Shown: piece by piece, positions 5,891-12,317 of the stretch
How the letters are laid out: each line of letters begins with the position of its first letter
Position numbering within the stretch: the first letter of the stretch is position 1
NCBI GenBank assembly: GCA_016213865.1
Contig: JACQZL010000232.1
Coordinates: 1-16,523 of the forward strand
Length of the DNA: 16,523 nucleotides
Direction of reading: 5' to 3'
Source of the DNA: Candidatus Rifleibacteriota bacterium
Lineage (GTDB): Bacteria > UBP17 > UBA6191 > JACPRK01
The notes under the pieces: generated by a model
Database searches by the model: none
What the model saw: only the letters and a program-made list of their open reading frames with translations
Told to the model about the DNA's origin: nothing
Translations under genes and position numbers: made by a program

Positions 5891-7927
5891 GTGCCCGACG
5901 GTCTGATCGCCAGTGACGGCATCGCCATCGGTCGCGCCTTCATCCTCAACGAGGAGCTGCGCATCCCCGATTACGCCATCCGCGAGTCGGACGTGAAGCT
6001 CGAGCTGCTCAAGTTCGACGCCGCGCTCGCCGTCGCCCGCGACCAGTTGGTCGACCTGAAGGAACGTAACAAGGACCACGAGGCAACCGCGAAGATCCTC
6101 GAAGGCCAGCTCCTGATCCTCGTCGATCCGCTCTTCGTCGGCGAGGTCATCCAGAAGGTCCGCTCCGAGAAGCGCAACGTCGAGAAGATCGTCCACGACG
6201 TGATGACGGAGTTCGCGCGCAGCTTCAGTTCGATGGACAACGCCTATCTCAAGGAGCGGGCCATCGACGTGCAGGACGTGGGACGGCGGATCCTGCGCAG
6301 CCTGCTGGGTCAGGAGCTGCAGAGCCTGGATCGCATCCCCCCCGACACGGTCCTCGTCTGCCACATGCTGACGCCTACCGACGTCGCCCGGATGGACGTC
6401 ACGCGCGTCGCGGGCCTCTGTTGCGAGGTCGGGGGCATCACCAGCCATGCCGCCATCCTGGCCCGCTCGCTGATGATCCCGGCCCTGATGGGGGTCGAGA
6501 ACGTCACGCGCCAGGTCAAGAATGGCGATCGGCTCGTCGTCGACTGCATCCAGGGCCGCCTGCGCGTCAACCCGGGCCCCGACGAAATCACCGAATACGT
6601 CGAGCTCCAGCGCCAGATCAACCTGAGCCGCCAGCGGATGCTCGAACCCGGCAGCTTCGCGCCGGTCAGCAAGGACGGAGTCCGTTTCGTCCTGCGGGCG
6701 AACATCTCGGTCCCGGCCGAGATTGCCAGTCTGGCCACTTTTGGGGCCGACGGCGTGGGGTTGTTCCGGACCGAGTACCTTTACCTGAAGGCGAACTCGC
6801 TGCCGCCTCAGGAAGAGCAGTTCGAAGCCTACAAGCGTGTGGCCGAGGGGTGCGCCCCGGCCAAGGCCACCATCCGGACCCTCGACATCGGCGGAGACAA
6901 GGAGGTCCCGTATCTCGGCATTCCGCCCGAGCCGAACCCGGCCCTGGGCTGGCGGTCCATCCGCTTCTGCCTGCAGAACGCCGACGTCTTCAAGACGCAG
7001 CTCCGGGCCATCCTCCGAGCGTCGGCCAAGCGCAACGTGCGCATCATGTATCCGATGATCACGTCGCCCGAGGAGGTCCGCCAGGCCAACCAATACCTCG
7101 ACGAGGTGAAGTCCGAGCTGCGAGCCAAGCGGGTCGACTTCGACCCGGACGTCCAAGTCGGAGTGATGATCGAGGTCCCGGCGGCAGCCCTGCTGGCCGA
7201 CAAGATCGCACCGCAGGTCAAGTTCTTCAGCATCGGCACCAACGACCTCTTCCAGTTCACGCTGGCAGTCGATAGGTCCAGCCAGCGGCTGGCCACGATG
7301 TTCGACATGCTCAGTCTCGCGATGCTGCGCCTCATTCGCAGCGTCGTCGAGCAGGCGGAGAAGGCCGGCGTCGAGGTCGGGTGCTGCGGAGAACTGGCCG
7401 CCAATCCGGTCGGTTTCCTCGCCCTGCTGGGTCTGGGCATCCGCGAGTTCAGCATGAACGTCTTCAGCATCCCTCGGATCAAGCAGATGCTGCGAAGTGT
7501 CGACGTGCGGCAAGTTACTTCCCTGGTCCGGCAGGCGGTCGAGGCGGGTTCCGAATCCGCTCTGCGAGACGGGCTCGAGAAGTACCTCGAAGCCACCATG
7601 GGGCAGACGTCGGCCGCGCAGGCACCGGCCCTGAAAGCTGCGTCGAACGACGCCGCGAGACCGCTCGCTCCGCCCCCTCCCTCCGAACAGCCCCCACCCG
7701 CGATCGAAACGCACCAACCCCGTGCCCCGCCGTCGAATGGCGACGACACCGGCAACTCGTCGGGCAGCGGCCACCCGGAAGCCTCCCGGCCCCCGGCCCT
7801 GGTGCCGCCCCGAACCGCCTTGTCCGACGGTTTCGCGAAGGGCCTTCCGGGGACCGCCGCGGCAGAGAAAGCGCTGCCTCCCGACGCGAGCGCCGCCGGT
7901 CTCCTTCCGGACCGCAAGCCCGTCTGA
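5891..7927 (+). CDS. ptsI: PEP-protein phosphotransferase (PTS Enzyme I) with C-terminal tail
   Basis: Enzyme I takes phosphate from phosphoenolpyruvate and gives it to HPr. From GTG 5891 it has 678 residues; the family norm is about 575. The start VPDGLIASDGIAIG aligns position by position with E. coli (GILASPGIAFG). The phosphohistidine is His186 in GGITSHAAILARS. The PEP domain keeps RTEYLY (Arg293), RTLDIGGDK (Arg329), GWRSIRF (Arg355), MIEVPAA (Glu428), GTNDL (Asp452), AVDR (Arg462) and GCCGE with the acid/base Cys499. Odd features are a replaced motif after AVDR (LSLAM where LHPAV is usual, residues 474-478) and about 105 extra Pro/Ala-rich residues after ATMGQTS. It sits directly behind ptsH. 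No EIIA, EIIB or EIIC gene lies nearby, so the relay may serve regulation and not sugar uptake; this is inference. Confidence 0.95.
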   Translation: MPDGLIASDGIAIGRAFILNEELRIPDYAIRESDVKLELLKFDAALAVARDQLVDLKERNKDHEATAKILEGQLLILVDPLFVGEVIQKVRSEKRNVEKIVHDVMTEFARSFSSMDNAYLKERAIDVQDVGRRILRSLLGQELQSLDRIPPDTVLVCHMLTPTDVARMDVTRVAGLCCEVGGITSHAAILARSLMIPALMGVENVTRQVKNGDRLVVDCIQGRLRVNPGPDEITEYVELQRQINLSRQRMLEPGSFAPVSKDGVRFVLRANISVPAEIASLATFGADGVGLFRTEYLYLKANSLPPQEEQFEAYKRVAEGCAPAKATIRTLDIGGDKEVPYLGIPPEPNPALGWRSIRFCLQNADVFKTQLRAILRASAKRNVRIMYPMITSPEEVRQANQYLDEVKSELRAKRVDFDPDVQVGVMIEVPAAALLADKIAPQVKFFSIGTNDLFQFTLAVDRSSQRLATMFDMLSLAMLRLIRSVVEQAEKAGVEVGCCGELAANPVGFLALLGLGIREFSMNVFSIPRIKQMLRSVDVRQVTSLVRQAVEAGSESALRDGLEKYLEATMGQTSAAQAPALKAASNDAARPLAPPPPSEQPPPAIETHQPRAPPSNGDDTGNSSGSGHPEASRPPALVPPRTALSDGFAKGLPGTAAAEKALPPDASAAGLLPDRKPV

Positions 7928-7983
7928 GCCTCGATGCCGGCCTCCAGGTTTACGGCCCTCGCCGCGAGGGTCCTCGTCGCTCG

Positions 7984-9564
7984 ATGAGCCACCCCGCCGA
8001 TCGTTACCGGGCAGAGCTGCTCGCATTGGAGCGAGGGCCCTTTCCGTTCCGAGAAAACGGGCCTTTCCGGGTGTGCCTCGTCTATCCCAACTCGTACCGG
8101 GTCGGGATGTCGAACCTGGGATTCCAGGCTGTCTATCGCGCCATCAACGACACCCCCGGCATGACCTGCGAGCGCACGTTCTTGCCGGAGGCGGCCCAGC
8201 TTCGCGATTTGGAGCGGTACCGGTTGCCCTTGTTCAGCCTGGAGAGCGGCCGGGAGCTCTCGGACTTCGAGGTCGTCGCCTTCACGCTGACCTACGAACT
8301 CGATTACCTCAACGTCCTCGACATCCTGCGGCTGGCAGATATCCCGGCCGCCGCTGCCGAGCGCGGCCCGGAACATCCGCTGATTCTGGGCGGGGGCGCG
8401 GCCCTGACGGCCAATCCGAGGACGATGGAGCCGGTCTTCGACGCCCTTTATCTGGGCGAGCTCGAGACCTCCGGGCCGGAGTTGTTCCGGCGGCTACGGG
8501 ACGGCGGCAGGCACGATCGCGATGCCCTCGGGAACGGCCTTTCGCAGCTCTGGGTGCCGTCCTCGGGACGGCCTCCCGCCGCCGGCTACGCCTCGGTGGC
8601 TGACCTGGACCGGCACTTCGCGGCCAGCTCGATCGTGACGCCGCGGACAGTCTTCGCCGACACGGCGCTCGTGGAGCTGACGCGCGGCTGCCCGCGACAC
8701 TGCGCCTTCTGCCTGGCGAGGGAGCTCTACGGAGGAGCCCGAAATCTCTCCGAACAGGCCGTCCTCCAGTACGCGGCCCGGATGCGCCCCCACGTGGACC
8801 GCCTCGGACTGCTGGGGGCCGGGATCTCGGACCATCCCCGGCTGGAAGCGATTGCCCAGGGGGCCGAGGCGCTGGGCTTTGGCGTGAACGTGAGCAGCCT
8901 GCGATTCGATCGGCTTACCCCGGGCCTGCTGCAGACCCTGAGACACAGCGGTCAACGCAGCCTCACCCTGGCGCCGGAGTCGTTCTCGCGGCCAATCCAG
9001 CGCTTCCTGCGAAAGGGGTTCGCGCTCCGCCAGGTGGACGAGGGTGTCGCGCGGGTCCTCGAGGCGGGCTTCGAGAGGCTCAAGTACTACGTGATGATCG
9101 GCGTGCCCGGCGAGCAGCCCGACGACTTCGAGCCGCTCTTCGAGCACCTGCGACGCTGGATGCCGCGGTTCGAACGCGCGGGGGCGACACTCGAGCTCTC
9201 GTTCTCGATCCTGGAGCCGAAGCCACGGACCGAGCTGGCACTGCTCACGATGGCCGATCGCGCCGACGTCAAGCGGACCGAACGGCTGCTGCGGGCCGGG
9301 CTCCCGCGCTCGAGGAGGCTCGAGGTTCAGTGGCCCAGTTTCGCCGAAACCACCTTGACCGACTGGCTAGGCCGGGGCGACGCCGAGGTCGGCCGCCGCC
9401 TGCTGGCCGCGACGGCCGACTTGCCGCGCGCCGGCGCGTTTCGGCTGCCCTATCGGGAATACCTGGACGAAATGGACCGCATTTTGGGAGAATCCTCGCA
9501 CGCGCACGGAAGCGAGCGCGTGGTCCGGCGGAGCCTCGAGGTCCCCGCCGAAACGTCGGACTGA
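7984..9564 (+). CDS. B12-binding-like radical SAM protein, uncharacterised
   Basis: The 526-residue protein carries the radical SAM signature in RGCPRHCAFC, with cysteines 236, 240 and 243 to hold the 4Fe-4S cluster. GAGIS, the SSLR stretch and LTLAPESFS continue the typical partial TIM barrel. The N-terminal 170 residues look like a cobalamin-binding-type Rossmann domain: VCLVYPNSYRVGMSNLGFQA, LPLFSLESGRELSDF, FTLTYELDYLNVLDILRLA, LILGGGAALTANP and LYLGELE. I do not see the DxHxxG motif that supplies the lower cobalamin ligand. This N-terminal pattern is shared with the uncharacterised TIGR03960-type radical SAM family, here without the DUF2344 partner domain. The start at 7984 follows ptsI by 56 bases, with GAGGG 13 bases upstream. 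The gene is in line with ptsI and the Trm112-like gene. The reaction is unknown. Confidence 0.88.
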   Translation: MSHPADRYRAELLALERGPFPFRENGPFRVCLVYPNSYRVGMSNLGFQAVYRAINDTPGMTCERTFLPEAAQLRDLERYRLPLFSLESGRELSDFEVVAFTLTYELDYLNVLDILRLADIPAAAAERGPEHPLILGGGAALTANPRTMEPVFDALYLGELETSGPELFRRLRDGGRHDRDALGNGLSQLWVPSSGRPPAAGYASVADLDRHFAASSIVTPRTVFADTALVELTRGCPRHCAFCLARELYGGARNLSEQAVLQYAARMRPHVDRLGLLGAGISDHPRLEAIAQGAEALGFGVNVSSLRFDRLTPGLLQTLRHSGQRSLTLAPESFSRPIQRFLRKGFALRQVDEGVARVLEAGFERLKYYVMIGVPGEQPDDFEPLFEHLRRWMPRFERAGATLELSFSILEPKPRTELALLTMADRADVKRTERLLRAGLPRSRRLEVQWPSFAETTLTDWLGRGDAEVGRRLLAATADLPRAGAFRLPYREYLDEMDRILGESSHAHGSERVVRRSLEVPAETSD

Positions 9565-9630
9565 CTTTACGGACCGAAACCACGGCGCCCGGACCTGATT
9601 CCGGGACGCCACGCCGGAGGGCGATTCGCC

Positions 9631-9810
9631 ATGTTGGATGCCAAGCTGCTGGAAGTCCTGGCCTGCCCCAAGTGCAAGGGCGACCTCGACTACAAGCCCG
9701 AGAAGAACGAGCTGCGTTGCAACGCCTGCAAGCTGATCTATGCCGTCAAGGACGACATCCCCATCATGCTCATCGAAGAGGCGAAGCCCTTCGATCAGGC
9801 GGGGGCTTGA
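9631..9810 (+). CDS. Trm112-like zinc-ribbon protein (UPF0434/YcaR type)
   Basis: A 59-residue protein begins MLDAKLLEVLACPKCKGDL with GGAGG ten bases upstream. Cysteines 12 and 15 (CPKC) and 30 and 33 (CNAC) can bind one zinc. The end IYAVKDDIPIMLIEEA matches the conserved tail of the bacterial Trm112/UPF0434 family. In archaea and eukaryotes Trm112 activates and stabilises several methyltransferases. Bacterial homologues are often fused to, or next to, methyltransferase or lipid A kinase genes, and their partner is mostly unknown. Here the neighbour 66 bases upstream is a radical SAM protein, so a functional pairing is possible but unproven. It is the last + strand gene of the ptsH cluster. 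Confidence 0.9.
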   Translation: MLDAKLLEVLACPKCKGDLDYKPEKNELRCNACKLIYAVKDDIPIMLIEEAKPFDQAGA

Positions 9811-9929
9811 GGACTGAGAGCCCGAGGCTCGAGGGCAGAGCGCGTGCAGTCCGTCGCGTAGCTGGCGGGAGCTTCGCCCCCGAACCCCGACCACGGGATT
9901 GCATCCCCCGGAAGGCGGACAGTCCGCAA

Positions 9930-9998
9930 GGTAGAAGCGGCATCTTGCCGCTTCCAAGCTACGGTTGCCGGAGCCCTGACGCGGCAGGAAGCCGCTTC
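9930..9998. repeat. REP doublet (REPIN-like) element, copy B
   Basis: The left unit (9930-9956) repeats the first 27 bases of the element at position 1, including the GAAGCGGC/GCCGCTTC hairpin. The spacer is different. The right unit (GCGGC at 9981-9985, GCCGCTTC at 9991-9998) is a diverged hairpin. It sits in the 287-base gap between the converging Trm112-like and gspC genes, where it could also form a bidirectional 3'-end structure. The rest of that gap holds short inverted repeats such as CTGCAG pairs near 10085 and 10101 but no gene. Confidence 0.65.
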
Positions 9999-10097
9999 AG
10001 CTTTTCCGGGCCAGAGTGTTCGGGTGGTCGTGGCTCGAGTTGACCGGTGCCAGAACCGCTCATGCAGTGGTAGTGCTCGCAGCCCTGCAGCTTCCCG

Positions 10098-11108
10098 TCA
10101 CTGCAGCCGATAGCACATCTGCATGCGCTCGCCGCCGCGCCGCACGACCACGTCGATCTCCGGTGCGCGCTGAAGCAACCCCAGCAGACGGAAGGACTTC
10201 TGGACCGTGTCCACCAGCTCGCCGTTGACGGTCTCGAGAACGTCCCCGGCCCTGATGCCCAAGCTGGCCGCATAGGACCCGGGCTTCACATCCTGCAGGT
10301 AGTAGGCCGAGAAACGACCGTTCTCGTAGTACGGTTCGGCCGACACCTGGGAGAGGAAGCTGGCCGGATTTCCGAGGCTCTTGACCACTTCCTCCCTGGG
10401 CAGCTCGCGCGAGATCGACTGAAGCGGCGCCTCGAGGGGCAGCGCCGGCTGCTCGGGTCCAGCGACGGAGTCGAAAGCAGGCATCGCCACCGCGCCCGAG
10501 GGCATCGTCTCGCCCGGCGGGGTCTCGCTCAGTGCATCCTCGGGGATCTCCAGCTCTTCCCGATTGGGGCCTCTGCGCAGGACGATCTTGCGGCGCCGCA
10601 CTTCGACCAGCGTCCGGCCCTTCACGTCTTGACCGAGGCGATAGACGTCGCTCCGGCCACCCGGTTCCTGGATGATGGCCGCTCCCAGCTCGCCGCAGGC
10701 CATTGTCCCCAGCAACTTCAGTCCGACGGCCTTTACCGGCCCGAGCGGGGGCGAAGCGACACTCGAAGGAGGGGGAGGCTGGGGGCTCGGAGGGGGAGGC
10801 TGCGGGGTTTGGACCCGCTCCAGGTACAGCCCCATGGGGTTCCGCTCCAGGAACGAGGGACGGATCGCGGCGCGGGGCTGCGCAGCTTCCGGCAATCCGG
10901 CCAGCTCCACACTCGCTCCCGCTGCCGGCGAGGGTGCGCCAGGCTCGAGCAGGCGAGCCAGCGCTGTGACGGAGACGACGAAGGCCGTGCCGGCGCCCAC
11001 CCACGAAGTCGGGACCGTCAGGCCCTCCGAGCACGTCGAGCGGAAGCGACGCAGTCGATCGAGGACGGGCCCCCAGGTGAGGTGGGAGATGGACAGACGG
11101 GTTGACAT
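10098..11108 (-). CDS. gspC: Type II secretion system protein GspC-like
   Basis: GspC is an inner-membrane protein that links the assembly platform to the GspD secretin. The 336 residues fit the family layout. A short cytoplasmic part comes first, then one membrane helix at about 34-52 (TSWVGAGTAFVVSVTALARL). A Pro-rich linker (101-119) follows, with the homology region at about 124-188 (VGLKLLGTMACGELGAAII, then DVKGRTLVEVRRRKIVLRR). A C-terminal PDZ domain starts at about 258 (PYYENGRFSAYYLQDVKPGS, GIRAGDVLETVNGELVD). Both the homology region and PDZ match GspC/PulC proteins. No other gsp gene is in the window, so it is either detached from the main operon or serves a variant system. It is transcribed away from the SLH protein gene at 11231. 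Confidence 0.85.
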   Translation of the reverse strand: MSTRLSISHLTWGPVLDRLRRFRSTCSEGLTVPTSWVGAGTAFVVSVTALARLLEPGAPSPAAGASVELAGLPEAAQPRAAIRPSFLERNPMGLYLERVQTPQPPPPSPQPPPPSSVASPPLGPVKAVGLKLLGTMACGELGAAIIQEPGGRSDVYRLGQDVKGRTLVEVRRRKIVLRRGPNREELEIPEDALSETPPGETMPSGAVAMPAFDSVAGPEQPALPLEAPLQSISRELPREEVVKSLGNPASFLSQVSAEPYYENGRFSAYYLQDVKPGSYAASLGIRAGDVLETVNGELVDTVQKSFRLLGLLQRAPEIDVVVRRGGERMQMCYRLQ

Positions 11109-11230
11109 TTTCTGGCGTGGCCTTCGTTCAGTGGAAGTTCTCGACTTACTTGTCGATAGGATCTCGGGAAACCCTTAGCCGCGCTTCGGGACCCGCGACG
11201 CAACAACGGAACGATTCAGGAGATAAGTCG
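11109..11230. promoter_or_regulatory. Divergent intergenic region between gspC and the SLH-protein gene
   Basis: Both start codons point outward from these 122 bases, so promoters for both genes must lie here or overlap the gene starts. A small dyad, TCGAC (11141-11145) and GTCGA (11152-11156) around TTACTT, is a possible operator. TAGGAT (11157-11162) right next to it resembles a -10 box for the + strand gene, without a clear -35. AGGAGA (11218-11223) is a good ribosome site seven bases before the ATG at 11231. Confidence 0.4.
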
Positions 11231-12262
11231 ATGATCTCATCCAGGACTTGGCTCGGACTGCTGGCGCTGCTGTGGGCTTTGACCGCCGGGGGCGTTGTCG
11301 CCCAGGAGATGGACGGCGTCGTCAAGGCGGGGACCGCCCCCTGCATCCTCCGAAACGACACCAGCCAGAAGGCCCGAGAGGTAGGCCACCTGAGGAGCGG
11401 CGACGAGGTCACCGTCTACATGGCGATCTCCACTTCCGACTTTTACTTCGTCAAGCGCAAGGCCTCGCCTCCAGGCGAAGGCAGCGGGTGGATCACGCGA
11501 GGGCAAGTTGCGATCAAGGCGGGCACACTGGTGGAGCCGCCCGTGGTGTCGGCCGAGGAGAAGCCGGCGTCCGCTGTCCCCGCACCGGCCAAGGTCACGA
11601 CCCCCAATCCGGCCCTCGCGAAACTCGCGGCCGCCGGCGCGGCGGTCGCGACGCCGACCCACAAGAAGCCCGTCACCACGCCGCCCGCTCATGTTGCGGC
11701 GCCCACACCGATTGACCCGTCGAGCGTGGCCGCCGCCGAGTCCGACCGCTGGGACATCCCGAAAGGCCACTGGGCCCGGTCCGCCGTCGAAGAGCTGGCG
11801 CGGTGCGGTCTCATCCGCGTACCCGATGGCAAGTTCCAGGGCAACAAGGTTGTCAATCGCTTCGAGATGGCCGTGCTGGCCGACCGCGTCATGAAGCACT
11901 CGGACAAGTCGGCCGAGCAGCTCACCGAGCAGCTTCGCAAGCTCGACCAGCAGTCAGGTGAGGCCCGCGGGCAGCTCTCCCAGGTGGCCCGGCGGCTGGA
12001 CGACGTGGAGGGCAAGGTCGCCAAGCTGGGGACTACGCACCTCGCGAGCGCGAAGGCAGCCCAGGCGCCGGGGAGTCGGAGCTCCGACTCGATCGAGCGC
12101 GAGGTCGTGAACTTGCGCCAGACCTTCACTCGCAGCATCGCCGGCCTGGCCCTCGATCGCAGCAAGCTGGACGAGTACCAGGCGTCGATCGCCAGCGTCT
12201 CGAGCCGGCTGGAGAGCCTGGAGAAGCGGTTGCCTCCAACGACTGCTGCCGGACAGTCCTGA
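11231..12262 (+). CDS. Exported SH3, SLH and coiled-coil protein
   Basis: The 343-residue protein has a signal peptide (MISSRTWLGLLALLWALTAG, cleavage probably near VVA-Q at 25-26). Residues 29-97 look like an SH3-type domain (GVVKAGTAPCILRND, GDEVTVYMA, GWITRGQVA). An Ala/Pro/Thr-rich linker runs to about 172. Residues 173-222 match one S-layer homology domain (RWDIPKGHWARSAVEELARC, then a PDGKFQGNKVVNRFEMAVLA-type ending). Two heptad-rich stretches, about 225-270 and 285-337, should form coiled coils. In several diderm phyla, SLH plus coiled-coil proteins bind peptidoglycan-linked polymer and hold the outer membrane. Here there is no beta-barrel, so it would be a periplasmic tether or spacer only. 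The longer frame upstream to 11102 lacks a signal at its start and is not used. Confidence 0.82.
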   Translation: MISSRTWLGLLALLWALTAGGVVAQEMDGVVKAGTAPCILRNDTSQKAREVGHLRSGDEVTVYMAISTSDFYFVKRKASPPGEGSGWITRGQVAIKAGTLVEPPVVSAEEKPASAVPAPAKVTTPNPALAKLAAAGAAVATPTHKKPVTTPPAHVAAPTPIDPSSVAAAESDRWDIPKGHWARSAVEELARCGLIRVPDGKFQGNKVVNRFEMAVLADRVMKHSDKSAEQLTEQLRKLDQQSGEARGQLSQVARRLDDVEGKVAKLGTTHLASAKAAQAPGSRSSDSIEREVVNLRQTFTRSIAGLALDRSKLDEYQASIASVSSRLESLEKRLPPTTAAGQS

Positions 12263-12298
12263 GCGGGACGCGGCCGCGAGGGCCGGCGGCCTCGGGTC

Positions 12299-12317
12299 AG
12301 CGGGCACCCAACCCGCT
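12299..12317. terminator. Possible bidirectional hairpin between convergent genes
   Basis: AGCGGG (12299-12304) can pair with CCCGCT (12312-12317) around a 7-base loop. It lies in the 55-base gap between the SLH-protein gene and the - strand HD-GYP gene, exactly where a shared terminator is expected. No T-run follows on either strand, so intrinsic termination is uncertain. Confidence 0.3.

Noticed and set aside
5888..8026. A 712-residue open frame on the - strand
   Set aside because: It lies opposite ptsI, whose catalytic motifs are unambiguous, and shows no domain of its own.
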